The position numbers and the translations under genes are program-made. This document shows positions 47,017-55,782 of a stretch of DNA of 64,000 nucleotides, piece after piece; the stretch's first letter is position 1, and every line of letters begins with the position of its first letter. The notes beneath the pieces were generated by a model that worked only from the letters and a program-made list of their open reading frames with translations, did no database searches and had not been told where the DNA came from. The stretch covers positions 25,243-89,242 of the forward strand of contig NZ_FNZK01000021.1 of NCBI RefSeq assembly GCF_900109225.1, written 5' to 3'. This stretch comes from Propionispira arboris. GTDB taxonomy: Bacteria; Bacillota; Negativicutes; Selenomonadales; Selenomonadaceae.

Positions 47017-47419
47017 GATCCATATCACCACCAGATTTATTGGCTTTATCTATTTTGATAATCTCATGCCAGGTATTTCTAAGCTCCGTGATTAAATTTT
47101 TGGCCTCTTCCAGTTTTATCGTATCGTTTTTCAGATTTCCTTCAATTAAGCAGCGCCGGATATAATCATAAATTGCGAGCCAATCCTGTGAAAAATCATA
47201 GTCCATTTTCAACGTAACCATAAACTCTGTAATTATTTTTTGCGCTTTCAAGCAGCTTGTATTCATCTGCTCATAATTTTTCACCTGCAAATATTTAATA
47301 GATTCACTTGTAAATTTAATTGCACCATTATATAACATAAGCGTAAGTTCTGCCGGCGTTGCCGTCATTACCTGTTGCGTGCGATAGGTCTCTGCAGTAC
47401 GTGCTGCATTATTATACAT
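47003..47419 (-). CDS. fliS: Flagellin export chaperone FliS
   Basis: A 138-aa helical chaperone that keeps flagellin unpolymerised in the cytoplasm until export. The N-terminus has the YRTQQVMTATPAELTLMLYNGAIKF-like block of FliS (about 12-36), then YDFSQDWLAIYDYIRRCLIEGN (about 72-94). ATG at 47419 follows AAAGGGG. In Firmicutes FliS also binds FliW and takes part in the CsrA-FliW-flagellin switch, consistent with its neighbours. Confidence 0.94.
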   Translation of the reverse strand: MYNNAARTAETYRTQQVMTATPAELTLMLYNGAIKFTSESIKYLQVKNYEQMNTSCLKAQKIITEFMVTLKMDYDFSQDWLAIYDYIRRCLIEGNLKNDTIKLEEAKNLITELRNTWHEIIKIDKANKSGGDMDHVQA

Positions 47420-47443
47420 TATTTATTTCCCCTTTTTCCTTAA

Positions 47444-49090
47444 CTAACCAAGAAAACTTGTAACCGATGTCAGTGAGCTGGTTAATTGCCCCACAGCACT
47501 TTCCATAGCATTATATTTTGTATAATAATAATCCTGTTTATCTTGTAGTGCTTTGAGTAATGCTGTGAGATTCGTATTCATATCCGTAATTTGTGTGCCT
47601 AAAACACTAGTATCACTCGTACTGGCTGAAGTACCGGCCTTATCAGAAAAATTCTTTAAATCCACCGTTAATAAGTTAGATAATCGCGTTGCCACGCCCT
47701 GACTATCCATGTCAGTTGTACTTGTGCTTTTATTATCACCGGCAAGAATTTTATCAACAATTGACGGGTCATCGGCAATCGCGGCCTTCAGCTTATCTGT
47801 ATCGAGTGTAATATGTCCATAAGTTTTCCAATCGCCAACAGTAAGTCCAATGCTGCCAGCGGTTTTATAAAGTCCACCACCAGAAACAGTCATCGTCATT
47901 GCATTACGCATATCATCAACCGTCTGCGACAGTATGGAGTCATTACGTAAGATACCTGTTTTTGCTTTCGTTTCCCAAGCTGTAATCTCATCAGCGGTCA
48001 TTGCTGATTTCTGATCTGACGTTAAGGCACCATACGTACTGCTTTTTGTTGCATGCAGCTGCGCGGTCATTTTGTCAAGAAGCGTATTGTAACTATCAAC
48101 AAAGGTCTGTACGGATTTCACCAGAGTATCCGTATCAGTCCCGATAGATACTGTTGTCGACCCACTGCTGCTTTTTTTATTTGCTGTATACGTAACACCA
48201 GCTACCGTAATCGCATTCGTATCACCTGTATACGTTTGCCCGTCAACCGTAATAGAAGAACTTACACCTGTAATCGTATTAACATTTAATGCCGTCGCAT
48301 CTAACGGACTGGATAGCGTTGCTCCATCATAGGTTGCTAAGTGCAAATTGGTTAGCAATGTCTTAGTCTGGTTTTCTAACGGATCACCGCTAATCGAAGA
48401 CGTATTCGCTGAAATTTTAATAATATTGTCAGCACCGGCTTTTTTATTATAAATATTCATCGTATCATTGGTTGCATCATAAGATGCGGTAATATTTGTA
48501 TTGATTGTTTTATCATCCGTTGTTTTTGTCGTAAGATTCTTTATATCAGACGCCATATCGGTTAAAGTTTTTGTCTGCAAATCCTTGTACGTATAGGAAA
48601 CAGTACGTTTTTCCGTTGAAGTTGCTGAATCTTGTACATCAAAACTAATCGCCACAGCCAGCGAATCTTTATTATCATCCGTTAACGTAATACCTGCAAC
48701 ATCAGATAACAGCTTGCTGGTACTTGTACCCGTCGCCCGTGTAATCGCCGATTTTGATTGCAGGCTGGCATTTCTAGCCACTGTATTTACCGTTACATCA
48801 TGAGAAAGATTAAGTGCATCCCCATTTGCTGTCGCCGTCACCACACTGCTGTCACCTGATGTCGTTGTGTGCGCAGTCGTTTTACTTTGCAATTTATAAT
48901 CCGATGCTGTCGCTTTGAATTTTGCAAGTTCTGTATACAAATCAGCATAGGCGGACTTCGTCCATTCAGCAACCGTTTCTTTTTTGTAAGCCGCATCGTA
49001 TTTACTTTGATACGTAGTTACCGATGCTTTGACTAGTGCATCCATATCCATCCCCGTGTTACTAACAGATACCCCTTTTGTTTGTGACAT
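47444..49090 (-). CDS. fliD: Flagellar filament cap protein FliD
   Basis: A 548-aa capping protein (hook-associated protein 2) that sits at the filament tip and helps flagellin fold into place. The N-terminal FliD domain shows MDMDALVKASVTTYQSKYD and TLTDMASDIKNL. The C-terminal part includes VQTFVDSYNTLLDKM, GGGLYKTAGSIGLTVG, the DSQGVATRLSNLL region and the KYNAMESAVGQLTSSLTSV coiled tail. ATG at 49090 follows GGAGGAG. The centre is rich in Ser/Thr and is another possible glycosylation target. Confidence 0.94.
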   Translation of the reverse strand: MSQTKGVSVSNTGMDMDALVKASVTTYQSKYDAAYKKETVAEWTKSAYADLYTELAKFKATASDYKLQSKTTAHTTTSGDSSVVTATANGDALNLSHDVTVNTVARNASLQSKSAITRATGTSTSKLLSDVAGITLTDDNKDSLAVAISFDVQDSATSTEKRTVSYTYKDLQTKTLTDMASDIKNLTTKTTDDKTINTNITASYDATNDTMNIYNKKAGADNIIKISANTSSISGDPLENQTKTLLTNLHLATYDGATLSSPLDATALNVNTITGVSSSITVDGQTYTGDTNAITVAGVTYTANKKSSSGSTTVSIGTDTDTLVKSVQTFVDSYNTLLDKMTAQLHATKSSTYGALTSDQKSAMTADEITAWETKAKTGILRNDSILSQTVDDMRNAMTMTVSGGGLYKTAGSIGLTVGDWKTYGHITLDTDKLKAAIADDPSIVDKILAGDNKSTSTTDMDSQGVATRLSNLLTVDLKNFSDKAGTSASTSDTSVLGTQITDMNTNLTALLKALQDKQDYYYTKYNAMESAVGQLTSSLTSVTSFLG

Positions 49091-49102
49091 GTTCTTCTCC
49101 TC

Positions 49103-49579
49103 CTATGCCTTTTTATCCAGAATAATTCCAATCCAGTTATGAATATTTGTTAACATTTTAATCATATCTTTGGGTGGAAATTCTTTTAATACTTTATTTG
49201 TTTTTTGATCGACAAGTTGTACTGCCATCTGATCTATTTTGTCATAATAATGAAATTTTACATCAAACTGCATTTTTTCCATCATTTGATTTAAAGCATC
49301 TGTCATTTTGGCAGCTTCTTCTTTGGAAAGTTCATTTTTTTTCTTTTTTTCTAACTCTTCACTTGCTGTCAATTTCGCTTGAGCCGTTTTATCGGCCGTT
49401 TGTGATGTAATTTGAATGTCTGTCGCATCCGACATTTGTATCTTGTCCTTAGCTGGAACAATCGTATCCTTACTTTCGTTCCCAGCTTCATTTGCTTCCT
49501 GACGAGTTGGTACCGGCTTCAAAGTAAGATCTGCATTATTTGTTGCTGCAGTACTTACCCCGCTCACACTGTTTATCAT
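49103..49579 (-). CDS. flaG: FlaG-like flagellar protein
   Basis: A 158-aa protein whose C-terminal ~70 residues match the FlaG domain: ALNQMMEKMQFDVKFHYYDKIDQ, VQLVDQKTNKVLKEFPPKDMIKM. The N-terminal half is low-complexity and charged. FlaG affects filament length in several bacteria, though its mechanism is not settled. I use ATG 49579, seven bases after GGAGGG; a longer frame starts five codons earlier. It directly precedes fliD, the usual order. Confidence 0.9.
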   Translation of the reverse strand: MINSVSGVSTAATNNADLTLKPVPTRQEANEAGNESKDTIVPAKDKIQMSDATDIQITSQTADKTAQAKLTASEELEKKKKNELSKEEAAKMTDALNQMMEKMQFDVKFHYYDKIDQMAVQLVDQKTNKVLKEFPPKDMIKMLTNIHNWIGIILDKKA

Positions 49580-49659
49580 CTCATATCCCTCCATAGAAAG
49601 TTAATTTCATTCCATTGTAAATAATAAAAAAAGCACCATTTTACTGCATCCTGCAATAT

Positions 49660-49887
49660 TTATTTATTTTTTAAGACATTGGCTAAATCCACATTTTCAT
49701 GGGAAGAAGCAACTGCTTTTTTATTTTCTTCGACGATTGCCTGATATAATTCGCTCCGATATATTTTAATTGCTTTTGGTGCCTCGATGCCCAGACGGAC
49801 ATTATCACCCTGAACATCGACAACATGGATGATGATATTATCGCCAATCATAATCTGTTGTCCAGGTTTACGCGTAAGAGCCAACAT
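49660..49887 (-). CDS. csrA: Carbon storage regulator CsrA
   Basis: A 75-aa RNA-binding dimer that binds GGA motifs in mRNA leaders and blocks translation. It has the full CsrA fold sequence: MLALTRKPGQQIMIGDNI and VRLGIEAPKAIKIYRSELY, with the RNA-contacting Arg at about residue 44. ATG at 49887 follows AAAGGAGG. It is immediately downstream of fliW, the partner that titrates CsrA. A likely target in this window is the flagellin leader. Confidence 0.97.
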   Translation of the reverse strand: MLALTRKPGQQIMIGDNIIIHVVDVQGDNVRLGIEAPKAIKIYRSELYQAIVEENKKAVASSHENVDLANVLKNK

Positions 49888-49889
49888 AC

Positions 49890-50342
49890 TTAATTGCCTC
49901 CTTTAGGAGAAGCAGTTTCCGAAAACAGGAGATGTTTTGTTTGATACTTGCTTTTTTCCAAAACAATCTGTTTGCCTTGATGAGTATGTATATTGATCAC
50001 TACAGGAGCGACTAAATTCGCCGTCATTGTTTTTACATCACGAGGGGGAACTGTAATCATCACATACGAGGCAACTTCCTCCATACTCCGAATTGCAAGT
50101 TCTTCAAGCTGCATGTCATCTAATTCAAATTCATAGTCGGTAAAAAACAAAAATGGATTTGCCATAATAAAGGCAAGATAATCTTGTTTTGCTGACTGCA
50201 AATATAAAAAAGGACTGTCATCACTATAGGGAAGAATAACAAATTCATGTTCATCCGGAAACCCGGGAAGACCTTCCTCAAAGGTTATAATATCCGCTTG
50301 TGCTAGTTCAATTTCACCAAACCGCGTGGTTTTTACTTTCAA
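49890..50342 (-). CDS. fliW: Flagellar assembly factor FliW
   Basis: A 150-aa protein that binds either flagellin or CsrA, linking flagellin export to flagellin translation. Typical FliW blocks: TRFGEIELAQADIITFEEGLPGF (residues 6-28), FLYLQSAKQDYLAFIMANPFLF, and VMITVPP. The start appears to be TTG at 50342, nine bases after GGAGGTG. The stop lies two bases before the csrA ATG. Confidence 0.95.
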   Translation of the reverse strand: MKVKTTRFGEIELAQADIITFEEGLPGFPDEHEFVILPYSDDSPFLYLQSAKQDYLAFIMANPFLFFTDYEFELDDMQLEELAIRSMEEVASYVMITVPPRDVKTMTANLVAPVVINIHTHQGKQIVLEKSKYQTKHLLFSETASPKGGN

Positions 50343-50439
50343 AATTTGGCACCTCCATTATTTATCACGAAATATTCTTCAATTTATGGATGCTATACGT
50401 TATATCCAATAAACGATCTACAAATAAGAAACAGTCTGT

Positions 50440-51003
50440 TTAAGCATAAACATCATATTTGCCTTCAGTCGTCCACAATTTAACGCTGCTTTCACGGTCC
50501 AAATATGTTTTGACCGCTGCTGGTGTATATTGTATATCAAGTGAACCAGGTTGAGGAGATACCTGCACCGAACCATCCTCATTTTTCCCTTTCATTACAC
50601 TTGGCTGAACGGTGATTTTCGCATCGGGTACTGCCGCTAATCCGATTAGAGCCTCTGGCAGCTGGCTGAGTTTAGCTCTTTCATTCGCCGCAAAAACATT
50701 CATTTTTGTCGCACTCTTAACAAGCTGTGTACCAATTCGGGCACGCTTCGCCGTACCTTCTTCTGCTAACTGGAAACCTTTTTTTGCTGCTTCAGCAACT
50801 AGAACAGCTGTCGATTTTAAACCATATGCTGCCCGGCATGCTGTAGTATCAATATCCACCGTCACAGCACTCGGCCATACATTCGCTTGCGCTGGTTTCG
50901 ATTTCATATCTAATTTCGGCGGTGTCGAATGCATTTCCAGCGTTCCGGGCTGTACTGACATACCGATTTGGGGTTGTGTAGTTCGTGTATTAAGATATAA
51001 CAT
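50440..51003 (-). CDS. DUF6470 (YviE-like) flagellar-locus protein
   Basis: A 187-aa soluble protein of the DUF6470/YviE family, which sits between flgL and fliW in many Firmicutes. Two similar segments are visible near the ends (QPGTLEMHSTPPKLDM at about 18-33 and QPGSLDIQYTPAAVKTYLDR at about 153-172), suggesting an internal duplication. The middle is helical. Function is unknown. ATG at 51003 is preferred over an upstream TTG, which sits too close to AAAAGG. Confidence 0.82.
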   Translation of the reverse strand: MLYLNTRTTQPQIGMSVQPGTLEMHSTPPKLDMKSKPAQANVWPSAVTVDIDTTACRAAYGLKSTAVLVAEAAKKGFQLAEEGTAKRARIGTQLVKSATKMNVFAANERAKLSQLPEALIGLAAVPDAKITVQPSVMKGKNEDGSVQVSPQPGSLDIQYTPAAVKTYLDRESSVKLWTTEGKYDVYA

Positions 51004-51062
51004 ATCCGTCAAATCCTTTTGTTTTGTTTATGCTAATTCCCTTTAGCAAGGGGTTTTTGATT

Positions 51063-52337
51063 TTATAAATAATCTGCCAGTGATTTTGGCAGGATTTTAC
51101 TGCCCACAGATAACGACATATTATATAAGGTTTCTGCCGTTTTAAGCTGAACAACAAGGGAAGCTACATCGGTAGCACTGGCATTGGTAATATCGCCCGT
51201 AATGGTGGTTGCCTGATTTTCCATGGTTGCCTGAAGATCCTTATAAACACCTGCTCGGGAAGCTACACTCGACTGTGCATTCAAAACACTATCCCTGGCA
51301 TTATTAGCCAAAGTTAACCCATCACTGGAAACCCAGGAGCTGTCACCTGCTGTCATTTTGGCCTGCATTGTATATAAATCATTTAATACGGAACTGCCTG
51401 CCGATCCGCCAAAAATATCCGTTGAGCCAAAAAGATCACTGCCTGTCACATTTACACTATCACGAACCGGATCAGATGGTCCATTTTGCACCGGCATAGA
51501 AATCTTCTTATCATCCCCATGATACGTAACAACATATTGAGAAACAGTTTGAAAAGATAGTGTCGTCCCAGCTGTTGTTGTAAGAGCCGCCGGAGCCGGA
51601 GTTACCAAAGCCCCTGTTGTTGTAAAATAAGTTCCGACTGTAGAGGTGGCGGGAGCCGTTCCTACAGCATCCGTTGCTGCAACCGCCGTTTGCCCTTTAG
51701 CCATAGCGTCTTTATAACCGTTATCGACAAAATCTTTCGTGTAGATATTCTTGCTTGTCATATCCAAATAATATTCTTTGTTATCCGATCCGGTCATGGC
51801 GAGCATTTGATTCAGACCACCTACCTGAGTTCCGCTAAAAAAACTTGCTTGTTTCTCATCAAGTGTTTTCGTTAAGCCACGATCAATTTTCCCAGATGAA
51901 ATACTAAACGGCATCGTCGTATCACTCTGACCAGAAAAAACATAACGCGTTCCCACTTGTGAATTCGCATCCGTTACAATTTGCTGAATCATACCATTAA
52001 CATCTGTTGCGGCCGCTTGAAGATCGACCGTTTGATTTGTGCCATTGGCAGCGGCTGTTGTCTTCTCAATTACACTCTTCATGATATCCGTTATATTGGT
52101 CATAGCTCCATCGGCCGTAGTCATCCAGGACGTCGCCGATTTCAAATTATCTGTATACTGTGTATTCTCGGCCAGCGTATTTTTAAAAGTCATAGTCTTT
52201 GTATAATTCACCGGATTATCAGAAGGGCGGTGCATGGAATTCCCATCGGATTGTTCCATAAGATTCGCCTGCTTGGCATAAGAGCGGTTTAACTGTTGCA
52301 AATAATTGGCTGTCATCATATTACTACTAACGCGCAT
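51063..52337 (-). CDS. flgL: Flagellar hook-filament junction protein FlgL
   Basis: A 424-aa protein joining hook to filament. The N-terminus is typical (MRVSSNMMTANYLQQLNRSYA, then HRPSDNPVNYTKTM), and the C-terminal helical region contains VASLVVQLKTAETLYNMSLSVGSKIL. The central insert (about 200-290) is Ala/Thr-rich and longer than in short FlgL proteins. ATG at 52337 follows AGGTAAGTG. It follows flgK by 9 bases in the same operon. Confidence 0.94.
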   Translation of the reverse strand: MRVSSNMMTANYLQQLNRSYAKQANLMEQSDGNSMHRPSDNPVNYTKTMTFKNTLAENTQYTDNLKSATSWMTTADGAMTNITDIMKSVIEKTTAAANGTNQTVDLQAAATDVNGMIQQIVTDANSQVGTRYVFSGQSDTTMPFSISSGKIDRGLTKTLDEKQASFFSGTQVGGLNQMLAMTGSDNKEYYLDMTSKNIYTKDFVDNGYKDAMAKGQTAVAATDAVGTAPATSTVGTYFTTTGALVTPAPAALTTTAGTTLSFQTVSQYVVTYHGDDKKISMPVQNGPSDPVRDSVNVTGSDLFGSTDIFGGSAGSSVLNDLYTMQAKMTAGDSSWVSSDGLTLANNARDSVLNAQSSVASRAGVYKDLQATMENQATTITGDITNASATDVASLVVQLKTAETLYNMSLSVGSKILPKSLADYL

Positions 52338-52346
52338 TTAAATCAC

Positions 52347-53861
52347 TTACCTTCCTACTGTACCAGTACTATTAATCAATTTATCAAGCATTTCATCCAT
52401 CGTTGTAAGACAACGGGCACAAGAGCTATAGCCTTTTTGAAATTTAATCATGTTTGTTAGTTCTTCATCCCAATTGACACCTGATGTACTGGAGCGCCAG
52501 TTTGTCGATACGGTAAGAAGGTCTTCCTGATTGGTTACGGTATTATCCGTGGCTTGGGCGTCACTGCCCAGCTTGTTCGTAACACCTGTATAATAAGCGG
52601 CAAACGTTGTATTGCCCAAAGAACCACTTGCCGAATCGGCCGTATCATGAAGAAGTCCCCCCAAAAGCGTAGCATTTGCTGCCCCGGCTGAACCCTCGCC
52701 ACTAGCTCTGGCAGCAATCAAACTCGTTCCATTCGTTGCCAGAATAGCCGTATTGACAGTAAGTGAATTGATAATATCAATTGGTTTTAAAGTCGTCGTC
52801 GTGCCCAGCGAGTCTGTCTTCGTTGTCGTTCCTGATCCATATTTATACGTATCACTTGTTTCTCCATAAAAATTAACACCTTTATTATTATTTAAATCAT
52901 AGCCTGCTTTATGCTGATCATTAAACGTTGTCAGCAAATAACTGCCCATTGCTGCCATATTGTCAATATAACCTTTGTTTTCCGCAATAGAGTCCTGCAG
53001 GCCTTTGATTTCTCCATTTCCTGCATCATAGGCTCCGCCAGTTTCTGCAATCGTAATCACGTCATCGTTGACACCATAATCTAAATTAGGAGTTGATGTC
53101 ACCTTGAGCGTCAAACGGGTATGGGCATCAACCAACGTATTTCCATTGCTGACAATTGAATAACTGCCATCTGATTTTTGATCAACACTGACTTTCACTA
53201 ATTTTGAAAGCGCATCCACTTTCATATCCCGGCTGTCTCTTAAATCATTGGCCATGGCTCCCGTTGACTCTGCTTGCGTGATTTGCTTATTTAAGTCCAA
53301 AATATCGCTGGTCAGGCCATTCACGGTCTTTACCTGCAATTCCAATTGCGTATTTTCATCACTAATCAGTGTCTGGGTTTTCGCAGTGGACGATTGCAGG
53401 TTTTGTGCCAGCTTATCTCCTGCAGAGACGACGGTTTGACGAGTCGTGGTTGTTGTACTTTGCCCGGCATCGGAAGCTAACGCTTTCCAAGCACTCCAAA
53501 AACTATTAATGGATTTTTGAACCCCAGTATCTGTTGAATCATTGTAGATCGCTTCTAGTTTATCATAATTCGTCTGCCGTGTATCTGCATAGTTCAAATC
53601 AGAACTATCTTTCCGATAAGCTTTATCGGCAAAAGCATCACGAGCCCGTGTAACTGAAATCGTATTAACACCCGTTCCCATCTCCGCGGAACCGTACATC
53701 GTTGGTACGGTTTGGGATTTTGTTGCCGCTAAATTGACATTTTGACGAGAATATCCGTCGACACTTGCGTTGGTAATATTATGCCCTACTGTGTCAAGCG
53801 ATACTTGATTAGCATTTAGTCCGCTGAACATAGTATTTAATCCAGCAAAAGTTGATCTCAT
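52347..53861 (-). CDS. flgK: Flagellar hook-filament junction protein FlgK
   Basis: A 504-aa protein of the hook-filament junction. It begins MRSTFAGLNTMFSGLNANQ, with HNITNASVDGYSRQNVN (the flagellar rod motif) at about 28-44. MTNEEDLL-like NQEDLLTVSTNW and the C-terminal MIKFQKGYSSCARCLTTMDEMLDKLI close it. ATG at 53861 is three codons inside a GTG-initiated frame and follows GGTGAAG. Two cysteines in the C-terminal helix (SSCARC) are unusual for a secreted axial protein. Confidence 0.95.
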   Translation of the reverse strand: MRSTFAGLNTMFSGLNANQVSLDTVGHNITNASVDGYSRQNVNLAATKSQTVPTMYGSAEMGTGVNTISVTRARDAFADKAYRKDSSDLNYADTRQTNYDKLEAIYNDSTDTGVQKSINSFWSAWKALASDAGQSTTTTTRQTVVSAGDKLAQNLQSSTAKTQTLISDENTQLELQVKTVNGLTSDILDLNKQITQAESTGAMANDLRDSRDMKVDALSKLVKVSVDQKSDGSYSIVSNGNTLVDAHTRLTLKVTSTPNLDYGVNDDVITIAETGGAYDAGNGEIKGLQDSIAENKGYIDNMAAMGSYLLTTFNDQHKAGYDLNNNKGVNFYGETSDTYKYGSGTTTKTDSLGTTTTLKPIDIINSLTVNTAILATNGTSLIAARASGEGSAGAANATLLGGLLHDTADSASGSLGNTTFAAYYTGVTNKLGSDAQATDNTVTNQEDLLTVSTNWRSSTSGVNWDEELTNMIKFQKGYSSCARCLTTMDEMLDKLINSTGTVGR

Positions 53862-53882
53862 AAACTTCACCCATTTCTTTCC

Positions 53883-54338
53883 CTAAATTATCTGATCGAA
53901 CATCTTTTTTTTACACACAGCTGCACCACTGGTACCTTTTGGTGCATAGGTTGTATCCGCAACAGTTTGACTTATAATATTAATATTAAAATTAATAAAC
54001 TCGATAGTTTTATGAAGCAAACTGCTATTTTTCGCATTTTTTTCTTTTAATTCGAGAACGATCATCCTCAATCGTTGTTCGAGCTGACTAACCGTATCTT
54101 CAGACATCATTGAATTTTGGTTTACATTTATAGTGTTTTCTGAATGATCTTGCAATAGCTTTTGTTTTTTTCGTTCTAACAGCGAAAATTTATTGATGAT
54201 CTGCTCCGTTTTCATTGTCACGTCTGCTGAATTTTTTGCATCTCCTGCCAGAAGGTATTGCTTTTGCAAATCGCCAAAGGAAAGCAGCTGCTGCCCTAAG
54301 GTTATTTGCGCCTTAAGCATTATGATCAGTTCTGTCAC
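53883..54338 (-). CDS. Second FlgN-like export chaperone
   Basis: A 151-aa, mainly helical protein. Its C-terminus (FINFNINIISQTVADTTYAPKGT) resembles that of the upstream FlgN-like protein (AVNYNLNRLSDASVGNTYAAEGT) in spacing and residues, and both are of similar size. I infer a tandem duplication of flgN. One copy may serve FlgK and the other FlgL. The start is GTG at 54338, eight bases after AAGGGG. The C-terminal CKKK is odd but may have no significance. Confidence 0.65.
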   Translation of the reverse strand: MTELIIMLKAQITLGQQLLSFGDLQKQYLLAGDAKNSADVTMKTEQIINKFSLLERKKQKLLQDHSENTINVNQNSMMSEDTVSQLEQRLRMIVLELKEKNAKNSSLLHKTIEFINFNINIISQTVADTTYAPKGTSGAAVCKKKMFDQII

Positions 54339-54355
54339 CAGCGATTCCCCTTTTC

Positions 54356-54838
54356 TTATGCTTTAAAATCGAATTTCTTCGGTTTCAAAACAGTTTCTGT
54401 GCCTTCCGCAGCATACGTATTGCCGACACTGGCATCCGATAATCTATTTAAATTGTAGTTTACTGCTGATAAAGCACCTGAAATAAGCAGCTCATTGGTT
54501 GCACTGTTTTCTGTAACCTGAGCCACTATCGTATTTAATTCTTCATGTATATTTTTTAAAACAGCTGCTTCTTTATTACTGCATAAGGAAAACAAATCTG
54601 TCATTTTAGCCATTGGCTCAATTATATGTTCAGCAGCTGCTATTTTTTGTAAAACAATTTCACGCTCTTTTTCAAGCTTTCCTACCGCTGTAATTAAAGA
54701 CTGCTCTTTTGTTAGCAAATCTTCCAATGCTGTCATATCGACTTGAACAAGAACCTTTCGTTTATCTTTGCTTACACGCAGCATGGCTTTATAAGTTTCC
54801 AGTAATTTACTCATTACATCAATGAATTCCTGCCACAT
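54356..54838 (-). CDS. flgN: FlgN-like flagellar export chaperone
   Basis: A 160-aa helical protein with the FlgN pattern: WQEFIDVMSKLLETYKAMLRVSKDKRKVLV (N-terminal helix), ALEDLLTKEQSLITAVGKLEKER (central helix) and a C-terminal amphipathic segment. FlgN chaperones the junction proteins FlgK and FlgL, whose genes lie just downstream. ATG at 54838 follows GAGG with a long spacing. The order flgM-flgN-flgK-flgL is the standard Firmicutes one. Confidence 0.85.
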   Translation of the reverse strand: MWQEFIDVMSKLLETYKAMLRVSKDKRKVLVQVDMTALEDLLTKEQSLITAVGKLEKEREIVLQKIAAAEHIIEPMAKMTDLFSLCSNKEAAVLKNIHEELNTIVAQVTENSATNELLISGALSAVNYNLNRLSDASVGNTYAAEGTETVLKPKKFDFKA

Positions 54839-54865
54839 AAAGATTTCAACCTCACTTTTCTACCA

Positions 54866-55159
54866 TTAGAATCTCATATTTAGTATCTTGTCCGCCAGAC
54901 CTTTTGGATCAATCTGATACAGTCCTGCACCAATCTGTGCCGAATACGTATCCACTTTATCCTGTCTGACTTCTGGCATGGATTGCGCTTTTTGCAGTAT
55001 TTGACTGAAAGATTGTGCCTGTGTAGACAATACTACTTCGTCTTTACTTATGCCAGTGTCAGAAGATTCCTCTTTCACCGCAGTCTTGATTTTTTTGCTG
55101 TTGGCTGCATATGCACCGGCCACAGCTTGAATATTGTTGTTAATAATCATGATGTTCAC
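54866..55159 (-). CDS. flgM: Anti-sigma-28 factor FlgM
   Basis: A 97-aa protein that binds the flagellar sigma factor and is exported once the hook is complete. The C-terminal half has the FlgM pattern: EVVLSTQAQSFSQILQKAQSMPEVRQDKVDTYSAQIGAGLYQIDPKGLADKIL, seen in pieces from about residue 45 to 97. I prefer GTG 55159, five bases after GAGGG; an internal ATG three codons later and a longer frame are alternatives. A sigma-28-like promoter lies upstream, as in Bacillus. Confidence 0.9.
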   Translation of the reverse strand: MNIMIINNNIQAVAGAYAANSKKIKTAVKEESSDTGISKDEVVLSTQAQSFSQILQKAQSMPEVRQDKVDTYSAQIGAGLYQIDPKGLADKILNMRF

Positions 55160-55177
55160 ACTCGCCCTCTTTGGGTT

Positions 55178-55191
55178 ACCCATCCACGGGT
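55178..55191 (-). promoter_or_regulatory. Possible CsrA-type hairpin in the flgM leader
   Basis: In the mRNA, ACCC and GGGU pair to enclose GUGGAU, a loop with the GGAU core of CsrA sites. It lies about 20 bases ahead of the flgM GTG. The stem is only four pairs, so this is weaker than the flagellin case. Confidence 0.3.
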
Positions 55192-55207
55192 TTATAACTA
55201 TACTGTT

Positions 55208-55234
55208 TTATCGTACAAAAAAGCGAGAATATTA
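55208..55234 (-). promoter_or_regulatory. Sigma-28-like promoter of the flgM operon
   Basis: On the minus strand: TAAT (55234-55231), 15 bases, TACGATAA (55215-55208), against TAAA-N15-GCCGATAA. The -35 part falls in the loop of the upstream terminator. The position fits the known sigma-28 promoter ahead of flgM in Firmicutes. Confidence 0.45.
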
Positions 55235-55246
55235 ATTCTCGCTTTT
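55219..55246. terminator. Terminator after the TIGR03826 gene
   Basis: Perfect 12-base arms (55219-55230 and 55235-55246) with a 4-base loop, flanked by A4 and T4, so it can act in both directions. It lies about 95 bases past the TIGR03826 stop and just ahead of flgM. Confidence 0.88.
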
Positions 55247-55340
55247 AGTTTGTTTTATTTACTTATCTTCCATTATCTCGCTTTAACGTCAATTATCTTG
55301 GCTTTATATCTTTTTGTCAGGAAAGTCTCTTTTTCTGGGC

Positions 55341-55748
55341 TTATCGGGTCATATTTTTTGTATACATTCCTTTTCCTGCCACATCTTTCTTTTCTTTCAC
55401 CTGTATTGCTTCACGCTTAGCCTGACTATCCTGAATGTCTTTTAAAATACGGTGATTGCATTCCTCACACAAACGACCTCGTACAATATCCGTCCCGCAT
55501 TTTTCACAAGGATAGGTGACCTGAAATTCATCCATAAAACGGCCATTTTTGATCATCCGAAAAATTGTTTTTTCCTTAACCCCGGTTGCTTCATGAATTT
55601 CTTCTACCGATGATTTAGGATTGTCCCTCACATAACTTGCAACGACCTCTTCATTTTCCTGTTCCAATCTATAACAATCCGGGCACATGCCCGCTGCCGT
55701 TTTAATACAAAGTTTCCCACATTCTGGACAATTTCCTACATTATTCAT
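55341..55748 (-). CDS. TIGR03826/YvyF-type zinc-binding flagellar-locus protein
   Basis: A 135-aa protein with an N-terminal zinc ribbon (CPECGKLCIK, CPDCYRLE), a central helix-turn-helix-like region (SSVEEIHEATGVKEKTIFRMIKNG), and a second four-Cys site (CEKCGTDI, CEECNHRI). Homologues (YvyF of Bacillus) lie between comF and flgM, the same order as here. A DNA-binding regulatory role is suggested by the domain layout but not established. ATG at 55748 follows AGAGGGGG, with a good promoter upstream. Confidence 0.88.
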   Translation of the reverse strand: MNNVGNCPECGKLCIKTAAGMCPDCYRLEQENEEVVASYVRDNPKSSVEEIHEATGVKEKTIFRMIKNGRFMDEFQVTYPCEKCGTDIVRGRLCEECNHRILKDIQDSQAKREAIQVKEKKDVAGKGMYTKNMTR

Positions 55749-55782
55749 AAAACATGCCCCCTCTTTTCTATCTTTTTCTCTT

